A stretch of 64,000 nt of DNA from Longimicrobium sp. (GTDB lineage: Bacteria > Gemmatimonadota > Gemmatimonadetes > Longimicrobiales > Longimicrobiaceae), in the NCBI GenBank assembly GCA_036377595.1, contig DASUYB010000037.1, forward strand, positions 1-64,000. The letters are read 5' to 3'. Numbering within the stretch: the stretch's first letter is position 1; the number at the start of each line of letters is the position of its first letter. The position numbers and the translations under genes were made by a program. Below the pieces are notes generated by a model, which was not told the origin of the DNA, did no database searches, and was given only the letters and a program-made list of their open reading frames with translations. This document shows, in pieces, positions 44,982-56,131 of the stretch.

Positions 44982-45533
44982 TTATGGATGCCCGATCCGC
45001 CCCACCGCTTCGGCGAGCGATGGGACGATTGGGATGCCGAGCCGGCCCGCCTCCTCCACCTCTGTCTGCGGGCTGTGGACGAGGAGGGCGGACGCGCCCA
45101 GCTCGCGCGCGGGGATGGCGTCGCGCACCCGGTCGCCGACGAGCCAGGAGCGGGCGAGGTCGATGCCGTGCTCCGCGGCGGCGCGGCGGTACATCCCCGC
45201 GCCGGGCTTGCGCATGTGGTGGGGATCGGGATCGCCGGGCGCGAGCGGGCAGTGGTACTCGGCGTCCAGCCGCGCCCCTTTCGTCGCGAGCAGCTCGACC
45301 AGGCGGCGGTGGACGGCGGCGTAGTCATCTTCCCCGAACATCCCGCGACCGATGCCGGACTGGTTCGTCACCAGCACGGCCAGCCATCCGCGCTCGTTCA
45401 GCCGCCGTACCGCCTCCGCCGCGCTGGGGAGGAGCACGACACCCGCGGGATCGGAGAGATAGTGGCGGTCCTCGATCAGCGTGCCGTCGCGGTCCAGGAA
45501 CACGGCGGCGCGCATCGCGGCGGGAGCGAGCAT
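44982..45533 (-). CDS. HAD-IIIA phosphatase, GmhB/HisB-N-like
   Basis: 183 residues. HAD motif I FLDRDGTLIED, motif II in LVTNQSGIGRG, Lys in HHMRKPGAGMY, motif IV in SWLVGDRVRDAIPA. The zinc loop of classical GmhB (several Cys between motifs II and III) is reduced to a single Cys (YHCPLAPGDPDPHHMRKP), so substrate identity (heptose bisphosphate, histidinol phosphate or other) is uncertain. Start at 45533 or at 45515. Its 3' end abuts hairpin H5. Confidence 0.78.
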   Translation of the reverse strand: MLAPAAMRAAVFLDRDGTLIEDRHYLSDPAGVVLLPSAAEAVRRLNERGWLAVLVTNQSGIGRGMFGEDDYAAVHRRLVELLATKGARLDAEYHCPLAPGDPDPHHMRKPGAGMYRRAAAEHGIDLARSWLVGDRVRDAIPARELGASALLVHSPQTEVEEAGRLGIPIVPSLAEAVGRIGHP

Positions 45534-45586
45534 CGATCTCGGGAGAAGATGCGGCGGGGAGAAGGCGGGCGCGCTGCGCGCGAGGC

Positions 45587-45690
45587 CCCTCATCCCCCCG
45601 ACCCCCTTCTCCCAAACTGCGGGAGAAGGGGGAGAACTAAACGCAACGCGAGTTTGCTGTTACCTCTCCCAGGCTGTTTTGGGAGAGGTC
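45587..45690. repeat. C-rich REP-like palindromes, two adjacent
   Basis: CCCCCTTCTCCCAAACTGCG followed by GGAGAAGGGGGAGAACTAAA, and then CCTCTCCCAGGCTGTTTTGG followed by GAGAGG. They form two adjoining stems of the C-rich family, 5' of the HAD gene. Confidence 0.55.
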
Positions 45691-45735
45691 GGAAAAACGA
45701 GCCGTGACAGCAGTACCGTCACGGCTCGTTTTTCC
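45691..45735 (-). terminator. intrinsic terminator of fabI
   Basis: A perfect 18-bp stem GGAAAAACGAGCCGTGAC and complement with a 9-nt loop; the stem ends in a run of T on either strand. It lies 58 bp after the fabI stop. Confidence 0.8.
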
Positions 45736-45793
45736 GGGTGAGGGCCTTTCGGGCGAGGACCGGGAAGACCTGCTGTCCCCTGTAACCTGTCCC

Positions 45794-46585
45794 CTAGCCG
45801 GCCGTGATGTTGAACCCGGCGTCCACGTACATCGTCTCGCCGGTGATGCCGCTGGAGAGGTCCGAGGCCAGGAACAGCGTCGCCCGGCCGACCTCCTCCA
45901 CCTCCACCGTGCGCTTCAGCGGCGCGCGCTCGCCGGTGATCTTCATCAGGTCGCGGAAGTGCGCCACGCCGCGCGCCGCCAGCGTGTTGATGGCGCCCGC
46001 ACTCACCGCGTTCACCCGCACGCCGCGCGGCCCCAGGTCCACCGCCAGGTACCGCACCGACGCCTCGAGCGCCGCCTTGGCCACGCCCATCACGTTGTAG
46101 CCCGGCACCGCCTTCTGCGAGCCGTAGTAGCTCATGGTGACGATGCTGCCGCCGTTCTCCATCAGCGGCGAGAAGCGTCGCGTGAGCGCGACCAGCGAGT
46201 ATGCGCTGATGTCCATCGCGGTGGCCCAGTCGGCGCGCTGCGTCTCGATGAAGGCGTTGCTCATCGCCGTGCTGGGCGCGAAGGCGACCGAGTGGAGGAG
46301 GAAGTCGAGACGGCCACCGCACCACTTCTCGACCTCGTCGTGGACGGCGTCGATCTGCTCGTCGTGGGTGACGTCCAGGTCGAAGAGGGGCACCTCGCCC
46401 ATCTCCGCCGTGGTCTTCACGACGCGGTCGCGCATCACCTCGCCCTGGTAGGTGAAGGCGAGCTGCATCCCCGCCTCGTCCAGGACGCGGGCGCACGCCC
46501 AGGCGATGGAGTTGCGGTTGGCGACGCCGACGATCAGGCCCTTCCTGCCGGCGAGCAGTCCCGCGAGCGGCGAGCTTTCGGCCAT
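45794..46585 (-). CDS. fabI: enoyl-ACP reductase (NADH)
   Basis: 263 residues from MAESSPLAGL. NAD site IVGVANRNSIAWACARVLDE, a FabI hallmark. Catalytic Tyr and Lys in YNVMGVAKAALE (Y-x6-K) with the second Tyr in TMSYYGSQKAVPG. AGAINTLAARGV and GETMYVDAGFNI near the end. It performs the last reduction in each round of fatty-acid elongation and is the triclosan and isoniazid-class target in other bacteria. Start chosen at the ATG; a TTG at 46603 is possible but less likely. Confidence 0.94.
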   Translation of the reverse strand: MAESSPLAGLLAGRKGLIVGVANRNSIAWACARVLDEAGMQLAFTYQGEVMRDRVVKTTAEMGEVPLFDLDVTHDEQIDAVHDEVEKWCGGRLDFLLHSVAFAPSTAMSNAFIETQRADWATAMDISAYSLVALTRRFSPLMENGGSIVTMSYYGSQKAVPGYNVMGVAKAALEASVRYLAVDLGPRGVRVNAVSAGAINTLAARGVAHFRDLMKITGERAPLKRTVEVEEVGRATLFLASDLSSGITGETMYVDAGFNITAG

Positions 46586-46639
46586 AAGTCCGGTTTCGGG
46601 CAAAAGGATGAAGAAGCTGGAGCTTCGTCGATTACGATC

Positions 46640-47928
46640 TCACCGCCGCCCGCGCGGCGGCGCGGCCACCGGCGCGGGCGAGGTCTGCGGCCGCGGCGGG
46701 GGCGGCGCCGGCGGCTGCCCGCCGGGACGCGTCGGCGCGGGGCGCACGCTGTCCGATCGCGTCGGAGCGGGCGGCGGCGGCGCGGGCGCGGCACGCGCCG
46801 TCCGCAGCTCCACCTGCCCCCCGCCGGCGAGGCCCACGAGGTTGCGCGCGTTGACCACCGTCACCGTATAGCGCGTGTCCGGCGCCAGCGGCTGCGCGGT
46901 GCGCACGAACAGCGACTGCGAGGGCACCGGCTCCGCGTTCCGGGCCGCGGCCGCCGCCGCGGCAGCGGCGGCCCGGATGCTGTCCCGCCGGGCGGCGGCG
47001 GCGCGGCCGGTGTCCTGAGCGGCGCTGTCGGCGCGCGCGGCGGTGTCGGGAAACGGGCCCACCCGCACTTCGCGCACCGCCACCGCGGCCCCGCCCGCGG
47101 CGGTGACGGTCACCTGCGCGGCCGTCGGCGGCTGCGCCGGGTCCAGGAAGTCGTCGAACTTCACCTCGATCACGTCGCCCTCGCCCGTGGCCGAACCCGG
47201 CTTGGGCGCGCTGGTGTCGGGCGCCAGCAGGGCCAGCCGGCGCGCGCGGGCGGTGTCGGTGCGCACCACGCGGACGAACGTGGTGTCGAACGCCTCGTAC
47301 GGCTGCAGCTGGTCGTCGTGGTTCGTGTCGTTGTACGCGCGGACGCGGTAGTCGCCCTCGGGGAGATACATCACCACCCACCGGCCCGCGGAGTCGGGCC
47401 TGGTCTCGTACAGCACCGAGTCGGGCTGGTGGATCAGCTCCACCCGCGCGCCGCGCGCCGCCTCGAGCGTGGTCCGCAGCACCACGCGGCCCGTCGCCAC
47501 GGTGGGCACGATCTCCGGGCCGGTGGAGAAGACCAGCGTCTGCGCCTCTTTCGTCGTGTTTCCGAACAGGTCCGTCAGCCCCGGATGCACCGTCACCTGG
47601 TACACGCGGTTCGGCTCCCATCCCCGCCGCAGCGACACGCTGATGCGGCTGCCGCTCTTGTCGACCGCCACGCTGCTGGTGCGCGGGCTCACCGTCACCA
47701 GCGTGTCGACGCCGCGCTCCGACAGCCCCTCGTCGTACTGGAAGACCACCGCGCCCAGGTACGAGCGCAGGCGCGCGAAGGTGTCGGGGCGCGTGCTCTC
47801 CAGCCGCGGCGCGGCGCTGTCGGGCACGCCGCCCGGGGGCGCCTCGACGTGCGCGCATCCCCCCGAAGCCGCGAGCCCCGCCGCGGCCAGCGCGGCGGCG
47901 GCGCCGTAGAGCGCGACGAAGGCGCCCC

Positions 47929-47932
<4 letters not shown>
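46640..47932 (-). CDS. Ig-like (Big_5) domain lipoprotein
   Basis: 430 residues from a GTG at 47932 that overlaps the valS stop (GTGA). Lipoprotein signal to about Cys26 (AASGGC). A Big_5/SbsA-like domain at about 40-145 (STRPDTFARLRSYLGAVVFQ, VYQVTVHPGLTDLFGN) is followed by a prealbumin-like stretch (GDYRVRAYNDTNHDDQLQPY), then a second Ig-like part interrupted by an Ala/Arg-rich insert, and a Pro-rich tail. It is probably a cell-envelope protein. Co-translation with valS is odd and is probably conserved only locally. Confidence 0.78.
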
Positions 47933-50643
<2,711 letters not shown>

Positions 50644-51130
50644 GTTCGCACAGCTCCGGTGAAAAACGAGGCCGCGAAAGCCCCGTGGAATGGCAACAAC
50701 TGGAAGCCCGGAATGTTACCGGGGGGTGGGGAAGCGGTCAAGCGAGGGAGGGCGGTTCGGAGACGTGTTTCATCGCGCGATAAGGATGGGGGAGACGGCT
50801 GTGGATGACGGACGAACATGCAGCGAGGAAAGCTTCGGTGCGGCGGGGAGAGATCGTGCTCGCCCGGCGCGGAGGCCCTCTCCCCCCGCCCCCTCCCCCA
50901 AAACCGACTGGGGGAGGGGGAGACCTCAGCGCGGGGATAGGTGCGGCGCCGGTGGGGAAGCATTCAGCTGGCCACAGCTGAGGCGAAGCTCAGCGCGGAA
51001 GCCTGATCCGGTGCTGAGTTCTCCCCCGCCCCTGCGAAGCGGGGGAGGGGGCCGGGGGGAGGGGGCCCGCCCGCGGCCGCACGGAAGCCGGTTCCCGGAG
51101 CCGAGCCTCACCCCGGACATTTCCCGCGAT
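50644..51130. other. valS upstream region filled by REP-like pair
   Basis: 487 bp. It should hold the valS promoter; I saw no T-box. Two inverted C-rich palindromes occupy 50868-50940 and 51003-51080. Frames here look non-coding. Confidence 0.5.
50868..51080. repeat. tail-to-tail pair of C-rich REP-like palindromes
   Basis: The plus-oriented copy has CGCGGAGGCCCTCTCCCCCC, then CCCCTCCCCCAAAACCGACT and GGGGGAGGGGGAGACCTCAG. About 65 bp later an inverted copy runs GCTGAGTTCTCCCCCGCCCC, TGCGAAGCGGGGGAGGGGGC. The tails (GAGACCTCAGCGCGGG and CGGTGCTGAGTTCTC) face each other. The pair resembles a bacterial interspersed mosaic element in layout. Confidence 0.7.
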
Positions 51131-51883
51131 TCACCCCTCCGGCGCCTCGGTCTCCGGCGCGATGAAGACTTTGTTGCGGATCTTCTGCAGGATATGTTCG
51201 TACATTCGTTTGCCCTTCTCGGTGGTGGCGTGCGACGGCTCGCCGACCACGCCCGGGCTCTCGTCGGGAAGGGCGCGCCCGGCGGGCGACATGCACCGCT
51301 TCACGAGCTCCGGCGCCAGCTGGAAGTCGCGCGCGCGGTCCATCCGCACCACGCCCGGGCGCAGGTGCAGCAGGAGCGAGGTCAGCGCCTCGCCCGCGTG
51401 CTCGGGCCCCTTCTCCCCGTCCAGGAATTGCGCGAGATCGACCGACAGCGCCTGCACCACGCGCACCCGCGCGCCCTCCGCCCGCACCGTGGCCACGGCC
51501 TCCACGTGCGGGTCGTGCGTGCTGGCGGTGATGAAGATGAACTCGCTCACCCCCTGGCACGCCCAGTCGCTCACCAGCTCGTTCAGCCCGCGGTGCAGCG
51601 TCTTGCCGCTGAACCCCGCCGCGCCCGCGTAGTCGCGCTCGGAGAGCGGGTTCACGCCGTAGTGCAGCGTGGGCGCGCGCAGCACCCCGAACTCGCGCGA
51701 CAGGTCGGCGGCCAGCGCCTCGGCCAGCGCCGTGGCCGCGCCGACGGGGAGATGCGGCCCCTGCTGCTCGCACGAGCCCACGGGCACGATCAGCCGGCGG
51801 TCGGTGGCCAGGTGCGCGGCCACCTCGGTCCACGGCAGGTCGGCGATGGCGTACGACCGCGGGGGCTGCGTGGCTGACGTCAT
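51131..51883 (-). CDS. creatininase family protein
   Basis: 250 residues. Conserved opening DLPWTEVAAHLATDRRLIVP followed by VGSCEQQGPHLPVGAATALA, where Glu and His are metal ligands. Then HYGVNPLSERDYAGAAGFSG, SEFIFITASTHDPHVEAVAT and DGEKGPEHAGEALTSLLLHL (quoted in part) carry the other ligands. The family includes creatinine and formamide hydrolases and cofactor-synthesis enzymes, so the exact substrate is open. The ATG (51883) overlaps the ATG of the divergent kinase gene by 2 bp. Confidence 0.88.
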   Translation of the reverse strand: MTSATQPPRSYAIADLPWTEVAAHLATDRRLIVPVGSCEQQGPHLPVGAATALAEALAADLSREFGVLRAPTLHYGVNPLSERDYAGAAGFSGKTLHRGLNELVSDWACQGVSEFIFITASTHDPHVEAVATVRAEGARVRVVQALSVDLAQFLDGEKGPEHAGEALTSLLLHLRPGVVRMDRARDFQLAPELVKRCMSPAGRALPDESPGVVGEPSHATTEKGKRMYEHILQKIRNKVFIAPETEAPEG

Positions 51884-54800
51884 GGACGCTCCGGCTCGGT
51901 CGGGTCCGTCCCGCCGCATCGCCCCGCGCCCCGTGCTGGCGTGGATCGGGGGATGGACGGCGGTGCTCGCGATGGCGGCGTGGATGCTCCGCCTCTCCCC
52001 CGTCCCGCTGGTGGTCGCGGGCGCGGGAACGCTGGCGTGGGCGCTGTGGGCCGACGGCAGCAGGGGGCGCGTGGCCGGCGCCGCCGCGCTGGTGGCCGCC
52101 GTGAGTATAGGGGGCGCGGTGCAGTTTCGCCTCCATCGCATCTCCGTGCACTGGGACGCGGTGCGCTTCGCGGCCGAGGAGCGCGCCGGCGCCGAGCTGA
52201 ACCAGGGGCTGGCCGACATCTTCGTCTACGGCTTCCAGGCGGTGGACAGCGCCGCCGCCTACGACAGCGCGGCGACGGCGCGGGGCCGTCCCCCGCGCGC
52301 GACCGTGGGCTACTTCCGGCAGATGGAGGAGCAGCGGCGCCGCGCCGGCGTCACCGCGCTGGCCGTCTACCTCCCCGACGGATCGCCGCTGGCGTGGGCG
52401 GGCGAGCACAGGGGGAACGTCCCCGACTCGGTGAGCAGCGGTTACCTCGACTCGTCGTTCTCTTCCGGTCCCCTCTTCGGCTACCTCTACTTCACCCGCC
52501 TTCTCTCCGGCGGGCGCGTCGCCGTCGCGGCCGTGCTGCTGGAGGCGCACGTGGCCGTGGGCGAGGGGACGCGGCCGTACGCGGAACGCTTCGCCAGGCG
52601 CTTCGGGGTCACGCCGCGCTTCACCACGCCCGAACGCGCGCAGGGGCGGGTGTGGGACTGGTCCACGCCGCCGCCGAACCCCCGCAAGATCCTGAGCGCG
52701 GTCTTCGCCACCATCACCCAGGAGCACTGGCGCGACCGCGTCGCCCGGCGGGGGCGCGCCGCGTCGGGGATCGCCCTGGCGGCGGCCGCGCTGGTCCTGG
52801 CCATCGCCTGGTACCGCAAGCGCGCAGGGCCGTCGGGGATCCCCGTGGGCGCCATCACCCTGGCGCTCCTCCTGGTCACCTCGGGGCGGATGACAGGCGG
52901 CGAGGGCGCGTTCTCGCCTCTCTCCTTCGTCCTCCCGCTCCCCGGCGACGTCAACCTCGGCCAGCTGCTGATCGTCCTCTGCGGCGCCGCGGTCTGGCTC
53001 CTGTCGCGGCGGAGGACGCCCAGGGCCGTGGCCATCCTCCCCTTCCCCGTGCGCGTGGCCGCGGCGGCGGGCGCGCTCGTGCTCGCCGTCTGGCTCGTCC
53101 GCGAATCCGCTGCGCCGGGGGTGCTGGCGGCGCGCGCGGCGGGCGGGCCGGCGCTGTTCATCGCCCTCTCTCTGCTCTGCGCGCTCCCCCTCCTCGCGCT
53201 CCTCGGCCGCCCCGAGCGCGCGCCGCGGGTGCGGACCCGCGCCGCCCTCGTCATCCTGGCGTTCGCCACGGCGACGGCGCTGGCGGTGGGGCTCTGGCTC
53301 TGGTGGCAGCCGGGGCGCCAGGCGCCGGTGTGGACGCCGGCGCTCTGGGCCGTCCCCTTCGCCCTTGCCGCCGCGGCCATGACGCGCTCGCAGGTCAGCC
53401 GCGGCGCGCTGCTGCCGTGGATCGCCGTGGGCTGGATCGGCGCGTCGCTCTCCCTCTCGCAGCTGTGGACTCTGCACCAGAACGCGCGGCTGCAGCAGGC
53501 GGACACGGAGCTCGCGCGGCTCGGCGTGCAGCCGGACCCGTTCCTCGACTTCCTCCTCCGCCAGTTCGCCGAGAAGGTGCTCTTCTACGCGGCGGAGGGG
53601 CGCGATGGCGTGAGCCTCCTCTACCAGGCGTGGGTGGAGGGGGGATTGGCGAAGGAGGGATACGAGGCGCGCATCACGTTGTGGGACCGCAACAACGCCG
53701 CGGCCGAGCTGCGGCTGTCGGACGCGGAGATCCCGCCCGAGCGGGTGGACGAGGTGCTGCAGTCGGCCCGCGCCTCGGAGGAGCCCATCGTCCAGCGCTT
53801 CACCGACCTGGATCAGCTCCACTACCTCCTCGTGGTCCCCCTGCCTGGGGGACGGACGGTGACGGTGGCGGTGCCGCCGCGGCGCCACCTGGGCCGGTCG
53901 ACGGCGCTGGCGCGCTTCCTGGACCCCGCGGCGGAGACGGAGGGCGACGAGGGCGCCGCCACGCTCTCCCTGGTCCCCGCGGCGGGGACGCACGCGCCGG
54001 GGTGGGTGCGGACGGAGAACGGGTGGCGGAGCGAGGCCGTGGTCCGCTTCCCCAGTGGCCCGATGCACGCGCACCTGGAGGTGCCCACGCCGTCGCGGGG
54101 GATCCTGCTCGCCCGCGCGCTGCTGGCGCTGTTGCTGACGCTGGGGGTGATGACGGTGCTCTGGGCCCTCGCCCGCACCCTCTGCGGCGAGCCGCTGGGG
54201 CTCGCCTCGGGACAGTGGGGATGGTTCTGGACCTTCCGGGGACGGCTGACGCTGGCGCTGTTCGTCTTCTTCCTCCTGCCGATGGCGGCGTTCGGCGAGA
54301 CGGCGTACCGCGCGCTGAGCCGCGAGGTGGTGCGCACCGCCGCCGCGCTGGCCGACCGCGCGCTGGCGCAGGCCGCCGAGGAGGTCAACGGCGCCTCCAT
54401 CGGCGAGCTGGCCCAGCACTTCGGGGCCGACTACCTCCTCTACCACCGCGGCGTGCTGGCCGAGGCGGCCACGCCCGAGGTGATCGATCTGGGGCTGTAC
54501 CACGCCTGGCTCCCGACCCACACCTATCTCGCCTTCACCGTGGACGAGGCGGCGCAGGCGCACGAGGAGCGGCAGCTGGCCGGGCGCGAGTACCTCGTCG
54601 CCTACCGCCGCGTGGGCGACCAGGACGTGCTCGCATCCCCCACCCCTCTGGCGACGGGGGAGATCGCGCGGCGGCAGCGCGAGCTGGCCGACGTCATCCT
54701 CCTGGCCGTCCTCTTCGGTGCGGGAACGTCGATCGTCCTCTCCCTCCTGGTCGGCCGCGCGCTCTCGCGCCCGATCGAGGCGATGAGCGCCGCCTCGGCC

Positions 54801-55958
54801 TCCGTGGGCGAGGGCGACCTGCGCGTGCGCCTTCCCGCGCAGCGCCGCGACGAGTTCGGCGGGCTGTACCGCGCCTTCAACCGCATGGTGCGCCGCCTCC
54901 GCCACGCGCAGTCGGCGCTGGTGCGCGAGACGCGGCGCACGGAGGCGATCGTCGCGGAAGCGGGGACGGGCGTCGTCGCGCTGGACTCGAGCGGCCGCGT
55001 GGCGCTGATCAACCCGCGCGCGGGGCAGATCCTGGGCGCGGAGTTGGAGCCCGGCGACCGCATCCCCGAGGACCGCCCCCTCCCCGCCGCGGTGGCCGCG
55101 ACGGTGCGCGCCTTCCTCGCCAGCGGGCCGCGGGAGCTGACGGAGGAGCGCGAGGTGGACGGTCGGGTCGTGCGTCTCCGTCTCCGCCGACTGCCGGTGG
55201 AGGAGGGCGCGCGCGGCGCGGTGCTGGTGGTGGAGGACGTGACGGCGGAGATCCGCTCGGCGCGCGTGCTGGCGTGGGGCGAGATGGCGCGGCAGGTGGC
55301 GCACGAGATCAAGAACCCGCTGACGCCCATCAAGCTGGCCGTGCAGCACGTGCGCCGCGCCTGGGCCGACGGGCGCGACGACTTCGGGGCGATCCTGGAC
55401 CGCAACGTCGACGCGGTGCTGCGCGAAATCGACCGCCTGGGCGAGATCGCGCGCGCGTTCAGCCGCTTCGGCACACCCTCGGAAGGCGGCGAGGCGCTGG
55501 AGCCGGTGGACGTGCGGCGCGTGGCCGAGGACACGCTCGCCCTCTACCGCGGTGGCGACGACGGGATCGACTACGCGCTGGAGATGGAGGATGGCGCGCC
55601 GCCGGCGCTGGCGCGCGAGGGCGAGCTGCGCGAGGTGCTGGTAAACCTGCTGGAGAACGCCCGTGCCGCGCTCGACGGGCACGGCCAGGTGCGGATCAGC
55701 GCCGCGCCGGCGGGCGGGGGGGCGTGGGTGCACGTCGACGTGGCCGACACCGGCGAGGGGATCGGCCCCGAGCAGCTGCCCCGCATCTTCGAGCCGCGCT
55801 TCAGCACGCGCAGCAGCGGCACGGGGCTGGGCCTGGCCATCGTCCGCCGCATGGTCGAGTCCTGGGGCGCCGAGATCACCGTCGACTCCGCCGTAGGCCG
55901 CGGCACCACCGTGCACCTCCGCCTCCGCGCGGCGAACGGCGCGGGCGTGGGGGCGTAA
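51882..55958 (+). CDS. very large NtrY-like sensor histidine kinase
   Basis: 1358 residues. The N-terminal about 950 residues hold many membrane helices (around 20-80 and 290-480, plus pairs flanking later segments) and at least two large extracytoplasmic sensor regions. A HAMP domain starts near residue 955 (RALSRPIEAMSAASASVGEG), followed by a PAS domain (TGVVALDSSGRVALINPRAG), HisKA with the phospho-acceptor His near 1140 (ARQVAHEIKNPLTPIKLAVQ), and HATPase_c with NLLENARAAL, DTGEGIG and GTGLGLAI. NtrY-type kinases sense nitrogen or redox state, but this sensor part is much longer than usual. No response-regulator gene adjoins. Confidence 0.87.
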   Translation: MDAPARSGPSRRIAPRPVLAWIGGWTAVLAMAAWMLRLSPVPLVVAGAGTLAWALWADGSRGRVAGAAALVAAVSIGGAVQFRLHRISVHWDAVRFAAEERAGAELNQGLADIFVYGFQAVDSAAAYDSAATARGRPPRATVGYFRQMEEQRRRAGVTALAVYLPDGSPLAWAGEHRGNVPDSVSSGYLDSSFSSGPLFGYLYFTRLLSGGRVAVAAVLLEAHVAVGEGTRPYAERFARRFGVTPRFTTPERAQGRVWDWSTPPPNPRKILSAVFATITQEHWRDRVARRGRAASGIALAAAALVLAIAWYRKRAGPSGIPVGAITLALLLVTSGRMTGGEGAFSPLSFVLPLPGDVNLGQLLIVLCGAAVWLLSRRRTPRAVAILPFPVRVAAAAGALVLAVWLVRESAAPGVLAARAAGGPALFIALSLLCALPLLALLGRPERAPRVRTRAALVILAFATATALAVGLWLWWQPGRQAPVWTPALWAVPFALAAAAMTRSQVSRGALLPWIAVGWIGASLSLSQLWTLHQNARLQQADTELARLGVQPDPFLDFLLRQFAEKVLFYAAEGRDGVSLLYQAWVEGGLAKEGYEARITLWDRNNAAAELRLSDAEIPPERVDEVLQSARASEEPIVQRFTDLDQLHYLLVVPLPGGRTVTVAVPPRRHLGRSTALARFLDPAAETEGDEGAATLSLVPAAGTHAPGWVRTENGWRSEAVVRFPSGPMHAHLEVPTPSRGILLARALLALLLTLGVMTVLWALARTLCGEPLGLASGQWGWFWTFRGRLTLALFVFFLLPMAAFGETAYRALSREVVRTAAALADRALAQAAEEVNGASIGELAQHFGADYLLYHRGVLAEAATPEVIDLGLYHAWLPTHTYLAFTVDEAAQAHEERQLAGREYLVAYRRVGDQDVLASPTPLATGEIARRQRELADVILLAVLFGAGTSIVLSLLVGRALSRPIEAMSAASASVGEGDLRVRLPAQRRDEFGGLYRAFNRMVRRLRHAQSALVRETRRTEAIVAEAGTGVVALDSSGRVALINPRAGQILGAELEPGDRIPEDRPLPAAVAATVRAFLASGPRELTEEREVDGRVVRLRLRRLPVEEGARGAVLVVEDVTAEIRSARVLAWGEMARQVAHEIKNPLTPIKLAVQHVRRAWADGRDDFGAILDRNVDAVLREIDRLGEIARAFSRFGTPSEGGEALEPVDVRRVAEDTLALYRGGDDGIDYALEMEDGAPPALAREGELREVLVNLLENARAALDGHGQVRISAAPAGGGAWVHVDVADTGEGIGPEQLPRIFEPRFSTRSSGTGLGLAIVRRMVESWGAEITVDSAVGRGTTVHLRLRAANGAGVGA

Positions 55959-56035
55959 GCCGCGATCGCGATTTCAACCGCATTGTGGGAGGATCGTACG
56001 CGTGCGCGGGACGGTTGGGCGCGACCGCCGGGTCA

Positions 56036-56092
56036 GGAGCGAGTGGACTCGCGGCTGCAACGGCACCCGGTCCGCCTTCGCGGACTTCGACG
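56036..56092 (+). repeat. dispersed TCCGCCTTCGCGGA repeat, copy 4
   Basis: AGCGAGTGGACTCGCGGCTG, then CAACGGCACCCGGTCCGCCT and TCGCGGACTTCGACG. Hairpin GTCCGCcttcGCGGAC perfect. It lies 78 bp after the kinase stop and just before the TPR1 terminator. Confidence 0.7.
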
Positions 56093-56095
56093 GAG

Positions 56096-56127
56096 CGAGG
56101 CCGGCCCCGCAAGGTGAGCCGGCCTCG
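56096..56127 (-). terminator. hairpin terminator of TPR gene 1
   Basis: A perfect 10-bp stem CGAGGCCGGC/GCCGGCCTCG with a 12-nt loop, 4 bp after the stop at 56132. Confidence 0.65.
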
Positions 56128-56131
56128 TATG

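Noticed and set aside
50644-50760. T-box leader before valS
   Set aside because: The stretch is only about 100 bp to the start of the repeats and shows no T-box sequence or specifier stem.
51108-55916. 1602-codon minus frame and a 1578-codon plus frame (51941-56677) over the kinase
   Set aside because: Both are shadows of the kinase gene in other frames. Composition is low-complexity and they run across unrelated genes and repeats.
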